DNA of 64,000 nt from Bradyrhizobium sp. CB1717 (GTDB lineage Bacteria > Pseudomonadota > Alphaproteobacteria > Rhizobiales > Xanthobacteraceae). The translations under genes and the position numbers were made by a program. Every line of letters begins with the position of its first letter. Within the stretch, counting starts at the first letter, position 1. Location: the NCBI RefSeq assembly GCF_029714325.1, contig NZ_CP121666.1, positions 5,828,001 to 5,892,000 on the forward strand, written 5' to 3'. Of this stretch, positions 25,035-32,644 are shown piece after piece. The notes below the pieces were generated by a model. The model did no database searches, was not told where the DNA came from, and saw only the letters and a program-made list of their open reading frames with translations.

Positions 25035-25052
25035 AGTCCTTCCGTGTCTCGC

Positions 25053-25139
25053 ATGTTGCGCCTCATGTTGCGCCGATTTGCCGGGAGTGCAGCGGAATCA
25101 TTGAAAACGCTAAGGAATTATGCGCAACAGGCGCAACAT
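25053..25139. repeat. GTTGCGC repeats next to attR
   Basis: ATGTTGCGCC occurs at 25053-25062 and 25065-25074 (12-bp period). The reverse forms TGCGCAAC (25121-25128) and GGCGCAACAT (25130-25139) follow. They mirror the tandem pair next to attL and could be arm-type sites for integrase or Xis. Confidence 0.5.
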
Positions 25140-25202
25140 AAAAATCGCAAAATCGGAGCGATGAAAATCGAAATTTTGCTAGGTATTTCAGTTTTTTAGG
25201 CG

Positions 25203-25250
25203 CTGGCTGGGGAACCTGGATTCGAACCAAGACAAACAGAGTCAGAGTCT
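25203..25250. repeat. attR: right 48-bp direct repeat within tRNA-Gln
   Basis: Exact copy of 15341-15388; it overlaps the 3' two-thirds of the intact tRNA-Gln. Integration therefore rebuilt a full tRNA at this end. Confidence 0.93.
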
Positions 25251-25277
25251 GTTGTGCTACCGTTACACCATTCCCCA
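25204..25277 (-). tRNA. tRNA-Gln (anticodon CUG)
   Basis: The minus strand reads TGGGGAATGGTGTAACGG at the 5' end and closes with GGTTCCCCAGCCA. The acceptor stem TGGGGAA/TTCCCCA pairs fully; the anticodon arm is ACAGA-CTCTGAC-TCTGT with CTG in the loop; the T arm holds GGTTCGAATCC. CCA is encoded. It is the integration target of the element. Confidence 0.97.
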
Positions 25278-25463
25278 ACGGAATAGTCGAACAAATTCAA
25301 TGACTTACTGATTTGTCCGACTGTGGCCGGAAGCGCGTTTGGCGCAAATCACGGCTCAGGCGTGGCAGCCTTCTACCCGCTCGCATCTGGGCTGGCAAGC
25401 GCTCCGGTGGATGGCTCTTCAGCCCAATGATGGGACCGGGATACGATCGGAGCGAACCTTCCG

Positions 25464-25784
25464 CTAATGCATGCGGCCGATGCTGACGACGATTTCGCCC
25501 CGGCCATGGGCGATCATCACCTGACCATATTCGTCCTGCGGCGGGCTCTCCTCGTAGCGGAGCGGGATCGTGGTGATCTCCTCCTGCGCGGCGTCGGCGG
25601 GCTGCTCCGCATTCATGTCGAGGATCAGGATCTTCGGATTGATCCCCTGCGGTGAGCGCCTGGTCAGGCGGGCCTGCCAGCCATTGCTCGGGACCCGCAC
25701 GTCGCCAATCATGATCAGCCTGGGCGGCGCCCCGGGTGCGCGGTCGATCCAGGCCTTGAAGGTGTTTCTCAGCAGGACAGTCAT
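25464..25784 (-). CDS. Hypothetical protein (106 aa)
   Basis: Unknown protein starting MTVLLRNTFKAWIDRAPGAPP at 25784, after GGGAGAGG. A beta-rich middle (RLIMIGDVRVPSNGWQARLTR, KILILDMNAEQ) is followed by an acidic segment and ends HGRGEIVVSIGRMH. It has no signal peptide, membrane segment or recognised domain. It is the first host gene to the right of tRNA-Gln. 25278-25463 shows nothing certain. Confidence 0.65.
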   Translation of the reverse strand: MTVLLRNTFKAWIDRAPGAPPRLIMIGDVRVPSNGWQARLTRRSPQGINPKILILDMNAEQPADAAQEEITTIPLRYEESPPQDEYGQVMIAHGRGEIVVSIGRMH

Positions 25785-26178
25785 GATGCACCTCTCCCTC
25801 GCCAAGTTGCGCGATCCTGCGATCGCGGGCGAACCATAGGCGGGCGAAGCGAAGCGCAACGTGAATGGCCCGTGAATCGGGCGAACCGGCAAGCTTCCCG
25901 CGGCGAAGACCACAAGCTTGCCACCACACGATACCGATCGGGACTGGCTGAGCTTGTGCCGGACCGCGACACATGTCGGCCGGCGACCAGGTCAGACCGT
26001 ACTCGCGTGTGAGTTGCCGACGGCTTGCGACCGCATCGCGCGCTTGGTGCAGGTGAGCGAAAACTCGCCATTCACGCTCATTTCACGCGCGTCGGCTCCA
26101 AGTGAGGAGCGATTTTCATTTTGCCCGCAAGGTCGCATTCCGATCGTTCAGCAACCCTTGACCGTCTGACAACCCAAG
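25785..26178. other. Intergenic region without a supported gene
   Basis: Nearly 400 bp between divergent genes. No convincing ORF, RNA or strong palindrome was seen. Promoters for the 106-aa gene and for the SARP operon should lie here. Confidence 0.5.
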
Positions 26179-28401
26179 ATGTACGATTTCTGCATTGCAC
26201 CAGATCCGGCGGGCTGCATTCCTGAGCTCACGCGTCATTGGCTTCGCGGACAACGCGAACCGATTATCTGCATTTCACCAAGCCTAAGCTCCCGGGACCT
26301 GCCCTCCTGCATTGTCGTCGACGATGTCGACGGGGGATGGGACGAGATGGCGGGAGTTGGCGGCGACAAGGCCACAGGCGGAAGCGAGACCGGCCGCCTC
26401 CGGCTGAATATCATCGGCACATTTTCAGCAGCGGTGGACGGACACGAGATCGCGCTCGGCCGAAAGGCGCAAGCGCTTCTCGGCTACATGATGCTCTCCT
26501 CCGCCCGCCAGTTGCCCAGGACGAAACTGGTCGGCCTGCTCTGGAGCGAGAAGGAAGACCCGCTCGCCAAGGGTTCGCTGCGTCAATCGCTGAGCCAGAT
26601 CCAACGCGAACTGAAGACTCACGGCTGCACGCATTTCCATGCCGATCAGATGCACGTGGCACTCGATATCGAACACGTCGCTTGTGACCTGACGGAAATC
26701 ATCGCAGATGCCGAGCGCGGCGTCGTCCATCCCATCCTGTTTGCACACGAACGCCTGACCGACGACATTCTCGACGACCTAGAGAATGTCGATCCCGCAT
26801 TTTCGGATTGGCTTGCAGAGACGCGACCGCTGATCCACGAACGGCTGATCGATGCCCTCACGAGGCTGCTTCCCGATGAGGGCCAAGCCGATGTCACGCC
26901 CACCGCGGAGGCTGCGGCAAAGGCCATCTACCGGTTGGATTCCGAGAACGAGCGCGCCATTCGCGTTCTCATCAGGAGCCACATCGCGGCCGGAAGCATC
27001 GGTGCCGCGCTCGCGATCTATGCGCGGCTCTGGCGCCAGCTAGAAGACATCTACGACATCGAGCCGCACAAGCTCACGCAGGAGCTGATTGCCAGCCTGC
27101 GACAGCAACAACCCGAGACAGTCACGCGACCGGTCGTATCTTCTGCGGCGGCCCCCGCACTTGGCCTGGCCGGATTTGCCGCCAGCCGGCCATCGGTCGC
27201 CGTCCTCCCCTTCCGCGCGCTGTCGCCGACGCTCGAGCCCCAATTCACGATCGGCATCGTCGACAGCGTCGTGCAGGCCCTGTCGAGCCTGAAAGAGCTG
27301 TTCGTGATCTCGCGCGGGTCGACCATGATCCCGATGTCGCAGACACCGGATCTGCGCGCGATCGGCCGCGATCTCAATGCGCAATATCTGCTGCACGGAA
27401 GCATTCAACGCGCCGGCGACCAGATCCGGATCTCGACCGAACTCGTTGCCGCCGAGACGGTCGAAGTCGTTCGTGTCGATCGCCTCAGCGGGACTGCGGC
27501 CGACGTCTTCGACCTGCAGGACCGCATTGCCGTCGAGGTCATACGCTCGCTGGCGCCTCAAGTTCGCGACCGGGAGCTACATCGCGCAATGCAAAAACGG
27601 CCCGACGATCTCGATGCCTACCAGTTGGCCCTGGTCGGCTACGACCAGATGTTCAGCCCGGACTACACGACATTCGTGACGGCGCGCACCAACTTCGAGC
27701 GGGCGCACATCCTCAGCCCCAATTGGGCGCCACCTCTGTCCTACAGCGCCATCTGGCACATGCAGCGCGTGGCCCGCGGGTGGTCCGCGAATGCGCCGAA
27801 CGAGCTCGACACCGCGCGAGCGCTCGCCGAACGAGCGCTGGAGCGCAATTCGGCCGATCCGCTCGCCAATGCCGTCGGCGGCTACACGCTGTCGCAATGC
27901 AAGCACGACCATGTCGGCGCCCTCAAACAGCTCGACCGCGCCATCGAGCTCACCCCGAACCTCGCGCTCGCATTCGCATATCGTGCCGCCGTGCATGTTC
28001 GCTGCGAACACTATGAAGACGCACTCGGCGATGCCGCGTTCAATCTGCGTCTTTCGCCGCGAGACAGGCACGCGTGGTTTGCGGAGATGATCTCGGCTCA
28101 GGCTCACTTTGCCATGAACGACCTCAACTCGGCCATCGAACACGCGAGGCGGGTCGCGACGCTGCTGCCGAGCAACCAGGTGAACCTGCGCGTTCTCGTC
28201 GCTGCGCTCGTGGAAAGCGGACGTCTCGACGATGCACAGACTTTCGCGGGGCCACTCATGACGGCCGGCGAGCTCGACATGAAATGGATCGCGAGGTCAC
28301 CATGGCCGAAGCCGGCGCTGGCGCGCATCGAAGCCGCGCTCGCACGGCTGGCCCCGGCACTTCGGCACGGAACCACCCAAGGCAACACCAACAAGTCCTG
28401 A
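26179..28401 (+). CDS. SARP/BTAD-type transcriptional regulator with TPR domain
   Basis: Large regulator (740 aa from 26179; the ATG at 26347, giving MAGVGGDKATGG, is an equally likely start). Winged helix near 75-150 (LRLNIIGTFSAAVDGHEIALGRKAQ, KGSLRQSLSQIQREL), a bacterial transcriptional activation domain (NERAIRVLIRSHIAAG to IEPHKLTQEL), a TolB/cyclase-associated segment (SVAVLPFRALSP, YLLHGSIQRAGDQIRISTEL), and then TPR helices to the end. Such proteins activate neighbouring operons. Two genes follow closely, a PAP2-fold enzyme and a G1 peptidase. Confidence 0.85.
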   Translation: MYDFCIAPDPAGCIPELTRHWLRGQREPIICISPSLSSRDLPSCIVVDDVDGGWDEMAGVGGDKATGGSETGRLRLNIIGTFSAAVDGHEIALGRKAQALLGYMMLSSARQLPRTKLVGLLWSEKEDPLAKGSLRQSLSQIQRELKTHGCTHFHADQMHVALDIEHVACDLTEIIADAERGVVHPILFAHERLTDDILDDLENVDPAFSDWLAETRPLIHERLIDALTRLLPDEGQADVTPTAEAAAKAIYRLDSENERAIRVLIRSHIAAGSIGAALAIYARLWRQLEDIYDIEPHKLTQELIASLRQQQPETVTRPVVSSAAAPALGLAGFAASRPSVAVLPFRALSPTLEPQFTIGIVDSVVQALSSLKELFVISRGSTMIPMSQTPDLRAIGRDLNAQYLLHGSIQRAGDQIRISTELVAAETVEVVRVDRLSGTAADVFDLQDRIAVEVIRSLAPQVRDRELHRAMQKRPDDLDAYQLALVGYDQMFSPDYTTFVTARTNFERAHILSPNWAPPLSYSAIWHMQRVARGWSANAPNELDTARALAERALERNSADPLANAVGGYTLSQCKHDHVGALKQLDRAIELTPNLALAFAYRAAVHVRCEHYEDALGDAAFNLRLSPRDRHAWFAEMISAQAHFAMNDLNSAIEHARRVATLLPSNQVNLRVLVAALVESGRLDDAQTFAGPLMTAGELDMKWIARSPWPKPALARIEAALARLAPALRHGTTQGNTNKS

Positions 28402-28415
28402 CAGAGGAGGCTCAT

Positions 28416-29390
28416 ATGGCGGGCGGATACGGAGGATATGGCGGTTACGGCGGTTATGGCGGCTACGGGGGTTATGGAGGCTACGGGGGCTATGGAGGAT
28501 ACGGCGGCACCAGCGGATCGGGCGGTGCCATGTTCGCCGACCGCGTCGATCGCCCGTTCGTCAGCGAGCGCGACGTCAAGGGCGCAAGGTTCGATGCCAC
28601 CGGCTTCGGCATGAGGCTGTGGTCGACACGGTGGTATTCGTGGGTCGTGATGTCCGATCTTGCCAGCCAGGCAGATTGGCTCAAGCGGCTCGGCGAATTT
28701 GCCCTGCTCGGCAAGGGCCCAACCCCATGGGCAGCGGCTCTCGACGACGACATTGCCATATTGAGAAACATGGCCGTCAATGAACGCGCGACCGCTATGG
28801 ATGAGATCGTTACCGAGGCCGACGAGTTCATCAGCAAGTTCCTGCATCTCGTGTCCGCGACGGCGACGACACACCCCGCGACCTCGCGCATGCTGATCGT
28901 CGCTGATGCGCTCACCGCGCTGATCACCATGCACTACAAGGCGCATTTCAATCGCCCGCGCCCCACGCAGGTGGTCCCCGGCTTCATGTCGCCGATCCAG
29001 CACGGCGGGCATGCGTCCTTCCCGAGCGGTCACGCCACTCAGGCCCACGTCTTCGCAGCGCTTCTGAGCAAAGTCATGCCGCAAACTCTCGGCTTCTCCG
29101 ATCCCATCCCGGGCTTCGCGGGGCGGACAACGATCGACAAGACGCTGGGCGCTCTTGCCGACCGGATTTCGCGGAACCGGGAAATCGCCGGGCTTCACTA
29201 TCCGTCCGATACGAAGGCCGGGGTGAAGCTCGCAGGCGCGATCATCGACAAGATTCTCCTGGACAGGGAGTATCTGCCGAAGTTCACGAAGCTCGTCGAC
29301 AACGCCAAGGCCGAGTGGGAGAACACCGGCGTGTTCGACGATGGGAAGGACGCCGGCATCTCCGCGGGAGAGAAAAATGTCCGGGACTGA
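28416..29390 (+). CDS. PAP2-fold phosphatase/haloperoxidase-like protein with (GGY)9 N-terminus
   Basis: 324-aa soluble member of the PAP2/vanadium-haloperoxidase superfamily. The ATG at 28416 follows GAGGAGG. After MAG come nine GGY triplets and GGTSGSGG, a flexible Gly/Tyr tail. The active site is complete: KAHFNRPRP (K-x6-RP, about 176), PSGHAT (about 203) and NREIAGLHYPSD (R-x5-H-x3-D; canonical SR is NR). No transmembrane helices are clear, unlike lipid phosphatases. Whether it removes phosphate or oxidises halide cannot be told. It follows the SARP gene by 14 bp. Confidence 0.85.
   Translation: MAGGYGGYGGYGGYGGYGGYGGYGGYGGYGGTSGSGGAMFADRVDRPFVSERDVKGARFDATGFGMRLWSTRWYSWVVMSDLASQADWLKRLGEFALLGKGPTPWAAALDDDIAILRNMAVNERATAMDEIVTEADEFISKFLHLVSATATTHPATSRMLIVADALTALITMHYKAHFNRPRPTQVVPGFMSPIQHGGHASFPSGHATQAHVFAALLSKVMPQTLGFSDPIPGFAGRTTIDKTLGALADRISRNREIAGLHYPSDTKAGVKLAGAIIDKILLDREYLPKFTKLVDNAKAEWENTGVFDDGKDAGISAGEKNVRD
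28422..28508 (+). repeat. Coding Gly-Gly-Tyr microrepeat
   Basis: Nine GGN-GGN-TAY units in a row. Tyrosine codons alternate strictly TAC, TAT, TAC and so on across all nine, so the repeat grew by duplication of an 18-bp pair of units. Confidence 0.9.
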
Positions 29391-30384
29391 TCGGTGCGGC
29401 CTCTACGAGGTCGTGCCCGCCGGCTTCGACCTTCTCAATGCGTCCCCCGCCGAGCTCGATCGCTACGGCATTCCGCAAAAGCCGGATGTTGTCACGGAGC
29501 CGGAGCTGTTCCAGTTCTGGACAGAGCTCGTCTCGGCCCCGTTTTCGGCAAAGCAGCCGACCTTCGCCGACATCGATCCCCCGTCCACCGGGGGAGCGCT
29601 TCAATCGATGCTGAATTGGTCGGGGGCGCTCATTTCCACACCCTGGCCCCAGCAGATCGTCTTTGCGGCGGCCGGATGGAATGTGCCGGACGTGCGTCGG
29701 CCATCCGTGTCGGCCCTGGGGACGCACGCGGACGATCCAAAATCGCTGCTGTGGGTGGGGCTCGACGGCCGCAACGGCGTGCTACCGAATGTTTCCCTGC
29801 CTCAGATCGGCACCGGCCACTGGCCCGATCGCAAGCCCAAGCACTTTGCGTGGTGGGATTGGTGGCACAACACGCAGCCGGACGAGGCGACCGGCAAGTC
29901 GGCAGCAGCGCCACCGGAGCCACAAGCGATCACGTTGATCGACAATTTGGCAATCGAGACAGGCCATAAGATCCTCGCCGGCCTGGCGGTCCAGGTCAGC
30001 GGTGACATTCTCTATTTCATCAAGAACCAGAGCACCGGCGAGTTCCGCTCGTTTCTGGCCCCACCACCGCCTGGCGAAATCGAGCCGCTCGGATCATCCG
30101 TGCAATGGGTCATGGAGCGGCCGACAGACCCGAAGAGCCGCGATCTGTTCCCGCTTCCAGACTATGATCCCGTAAACTTCAGGTACTGCGTGGCCCGCGC
30201 TGCGGACGGAGCGATCGGATCGGGCCGCATGATGACGCTCGAAGACAACGCGCTCATGATCGAGATGCGGGAGACTTTTGCCGATCCTGAGCGCACCGTC
30301 ATCGTGTCGCGTCCGGAGCTGCGGCAGGAGACTCCAAACGGCCCGATCGGCGTCAGTTGCACGTTCCAGGATCCCGCCGTGTAA
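29377..30384 (+). CDS. Bacterial G1 (eqolisin, glutamic) peptidase-like protein
   Basis: 335-aa protein starting MSGTDRCGLYEVVPAGFD, overlapping the PAP2 gene by 14 bp. The G1/A4 peptidase fold is suggested by SLLWVGLDGRNGVLPNVSLPQIGTG, with the likely catalytic Gln near residue 143, and SSVQWVMERPTD with the likely catalytic Glu near 247, matching the W-x-G-x-D-G...Q...W-x-x-E pattern of eqolisins. There is no signal peptide, whereas fungal members are secreted acid proteases. Third gene of the SARP-led operon. Peptidase activity is inferred. Confidence 0.7.
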   Translation: MSGTDRCGLYEVVPAGFDLLNASPAELDRYGIPQKPDVVTEPELFQFWTELVSAPFSAKQPTFADIDPPSTGGALQSMLNWSGALISTPWPQQIVFAAAGWNVPDVRRPSVSALGTHADDPKSLLWVGLDGRNGVLPNVSLPQIGTGHWPDRKPKHFAWWDWWHNTQPDEATGKSAAAPPEPQAITLIDNLAIETGHKILAGLAVQVSGDILYFIKNQSTGEFRSFLAPPPPGEIEPLGSSVQWVMERPTDPKSRDLFPLPDYDPVNFRYCVARAADGAIGSGRMMTLEDNALMIEMRETFADPERTVIVSRPELRQETPNGPIGVSCTFQDPAV

Positions 30385-30472
30385 ACGGGCAACGCACGTT
30401 TGGGGACGGACCGCGCAGAAGCGGCGTGATCCGTCCCGTCTCGGGTATCGCAAGACCAGCAACGCTGCGCGC

Positions 30473-31444
30473 CTACTCCAGCTTGATGTTCGCCGCTTCG
30501 ATCACCTTCTTCCAGCGTGCCGTTTCCGCGGCGATGTAGGCTGCGAACGGCTCCGAATCCACCGCGACCGCGGTGGCACCGAGCTCGGCCATCTTCTGCA
30601 CCGTCTCCGGCTGCTGCATGAAGGCGCGGATCTCCGCGGAGAGCTTCTCGACGATCGGCTTCGGCGTGCCCGCAGGGACAAAGAAGCCATGCCAGGCCAC
30701 GGCCTCGAAGCCCGGCAGGAATTCGGCGACCGCGGGGACCTGCGGATCGAAGTCCGCGCGCTTGGGCGTTGCCGTCGCCAGCATCGCGAGCTGGCCGGTC
30801 TTCACCTGCGGCAGCAGCAGCGGCACGTTGTCGAAGGCGAGATCGATCTGGCCGCTAAGCAGATCCGTCAGCATCTGGCTCGAGCCCTTGTAGGGCACGT
30901 GCACCATCTTGGTGCCGGTCATCTGCTGAAACAGCTCGCCCGCCAGATGCTGCGAGGTGCCGACGCCGGCGGAGCCGAACGAGACCTTGTCCGGGTTTGC
31001 TTTGAGGTAGGCGATCAGCTCCGGCACGGTGCGCGCCGCGACCTTGTTGGGATTCACTACGAGCACGTTGGGCACGACGCTGATCTGGGCAACCGGCACC
31101 AAATCCTTGTCCGGCTGGTAGCTCAGCTTCGGGCCATAGAGCGACGGATTGATCGCAAGCGCGGAGGTGCTGGCAAGACCGAGCGTGATGCCATCCGGCG
31201 CCGATTTCGCCAGCCGCGTCACGCCGAGGATCGAGCCGGCGCCGCCGACATTCTCCACCACGAAGGGCTTGCCGAGCTTCACCTGCAAATGGTTCGAGAC
31301 CATGCGCGCGAAAATATCAGCGGTACCGCCGGCGGCGAACGGAACGATCACCGTCACCTGCTTGGACGGATAGCCATCCTGCGCCTGCACCGGCGACGTC
31401 GCCAGCAGCACTGCCGACACAAGACCAAGCCACATCGATCTCAT
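30473..31444 (-). CDS. TctC/Bug-family tripartite tricarboxylate transporter binding protein
   Basis: Periplasmic solute-binding protein of 323 aa. AGAGGAA before the ATG at 31444 decides the start and gives a signal peptide (MRSMWLGLVSAVLLATSPVQAQ). Bug signatures: VTVIVPFAAGGTADIFAR, VVENVGGAGSILG, VSFGSAGVGTSQHLAGELF, HVPYKGSSQMLTDLLSGQID. Ligands are carboxylic acids. No TctA/TctB membrane genes lie nearby, so it must borrow a partner or serve as a sensor. It heads into the sugar-acid catabolic cluster upstream. Confidence 0.92.
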   Translation of the reverse strand: MRSMWLGLVSAVLLATSPVQAQDGYPSKQVTVIVPFAAGGTADIFARMVSNHLQVKLGKPFVVENVGGAGSILGVTRLAKSAPDGITLGLASTSALAINPSLYGPKLSYQPDKDLVPVAQISVVPNVLVVNPNKVAARTVPELIAYLKANPDKVSFGSAGVGTSQHLAGELFQQMTGTKMVHVPYKGSSQMLTDLLSGQIDLAFDNVPLLLPQVKTGQLAMLATATPKRADFDPQVPAVAEFLPGFEAVAWHGFFVPAGTPKPIVEKLSAEIRAFMQQPETVQKMAELGATAVAVDSEPFAAYIAAETARWKKVIEAANIKLE

Positions 31445-31500
31445 CGAAATTTCCTCTACTTTCATCGTGTTGTTGATTGGCCGCGCGCGGCGGGGCGTAG

Positions 31501-32631
31501 CTAGAACGCGACCTCGTACATGTTCAGGATCGCATCCCGGCCGAGATCGCGTGGATTGTTGTCGAGCAGGCGGCGGATGGCGTGCGCCTCATCGGCCATC
31601 ACGCCGAGGTCGTTTTTGGGCACGCCGAGCGCGGACAGCCGCATCTCGATGCCGAGATCCTTGCAGAACGCGTAGGTCGCCTCGAATGCGAGATTCGGAT
31701 CGCGTTGCTGGGGCAGCCCTAGCGCACCCAGCACCGCAACGGTCTTCTCCTCCACCGCGGGCATGTTGAAGGCCAGCGTGTGCGGGAAGATCACCGCACA
31801 GGCGAGGCCATGCGCAACATGATGGCGCGTGCCGAGCGGATAGGCCACCGCGTGGCCCGCGGTGGTATTTACCGGTCCCAGGCAATAGCCGCCATAGAGC
31901 GAGGCCAGGGACAGGCCGGCGCGCGCCTCGCGGTCGCTGCCATCCGCTACCGCGCGCTTGAGATAGCGTCCGACCAGCCGGGCGCCTTCGAGCGCATAAA
32001 GGTCGATCGTCGGATGCGCCTTGCGGCTGGTGTAGGCCTCGACGCAATGCGCCAGCGCATCGACGCCGGTTGCCGCAGTGACCTCCTTCGGCACGGTCAT
32101 GGTCAGGTCAGGATCGACGATGGCGATGTCGGCGAGCATGAAGCGGCTCTGCACCGCCTGCTTGTTCTGGCTGACGGGATCGGTGACCAGCGCGCGGGTG
32201 CCGGCCTCGCTGCCGGTGCCCGACGTGGTCGGGATCTGCATCAGCGCGACGCTGCGGCCGGCGACCTTCTCCGGCCCGACGATGTCGGCAAAGGGCACGT
32301 CAGACGTGCACATCACCGCGACCAGCTTGGCGAGATCCATCGCGCTGCCGCCGCCGAAGCCGACAACGAGATCGGGCTTGGCCTCCTTCGCCATTGCCAC
32401 CGCCTTCTCGAGATTGGGCAGGTCCGGCTCGGGCTTGACGTCGCCGAACACCTTTACGGCGCCCGGCAGTGCCAGCGTATCGACGCGGCGCGCATTGAAG
32501 GGATCGGAGATCACCAGCGGCCGCCTGGCGCCGATCCGCTCGGCAAAGCGCGCCGCGGCGGTGATGGTGCCGTTGCCGAACTCCAGGACGGTGGGACGTT
32601 GGATTTCGATGGGCGTGAAGGCGTTGGTCAT
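31501..32631 (-). CDS. Iron-containing alcohol dehydrogenase
   Basis: 376-aa NAD(P)-dependent group III dehydrogenase. The dinucleotide site is GFGGGSAMDLAK; metal ligands lie in VDALAHCVEAY and AGHAVAYPLGTRHHVAHG (Asp/His set typical of the family). It reduces or oxidises a small alcohol, lactaldehyde or semialdehyde; relatives include maleylacetate and tartronate-type reductases, so the substrate is open. The start MTNAFTPIEIQ is chosen at 32631. It lies between the TctC and PdxA2-like genes on the same strand. Confidence 0.88.
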   Translation of the reverse strand: MTNAFTPIEIQRPTVLEFGNGTITAAARFAERIGARRPLVISDPFNARRVDTLALPGAVKVFGDVKPEPDLPNLEKAVAMAKEAKPDLVVGFGGGSAMDLAKLVAVMCTSDVPFADIVGPEKVAGRSVALMQIPTTSGTGSEAGTRALVTDPVSQNKQAVQSRFMLADIAIVDPDLTMTVPKEVTAATGVDALAHCVEAYTSRKAHPTIDLYALEGARLVGRYLKRAVADGSDREARAGLSLASLYGGYCLGPVNTTAGHAVAYPLGTRHHVAHGLACAVIFPHTLAFNMPAVEEKTVAVLGALGLPQQRDPNLAFEATYAFCKDLGIEMRLSALGVPKNDLGVMADEAHAIRRLLDNNPRDLGRDAILNMYEVAF

Positions 32632-32644
32632 CGTGCGTTCGATC

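Larger units (their letters stand above)
15341..25250. mobile_element. Integrated phage-satellite-like element in tRNA-Gln
   Basis: A 9.9-kb unit bounded by an exact 48-bp direct repeat; the right copy is the 3' part of an intact tRNA-Gln gene. Gene order: tyrosine integrase; small HTH protein; 90-, 206-, 67- (cold shock), 53-, 81- and 85-aa proteins; primase-helicase; 56-aa protein; candidate small terminase; large terminase as separate ATPase and nuclease genes; higA and higB facing the other way. Virion structural and lysis genes are absent. Spacers are more AT-rich than in the surrounding chromosome. The plan resembles phage-inducible chromosomal islands, which normally carry only a small terminase. 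Mobility and helper phage are unproven. Confidence 0.88.

Noticed and set aside
15341..25250. Complete prophage
   Set aside because: No portal, capsid, tail, holin or lysin gene is visible and the unit is too small.
28422..28508. CRISPR-like or intergenic tandem repeat
   Set aside because: The repeat is in frame and codes for Gly-Gly-Tyr; there are no spacers.
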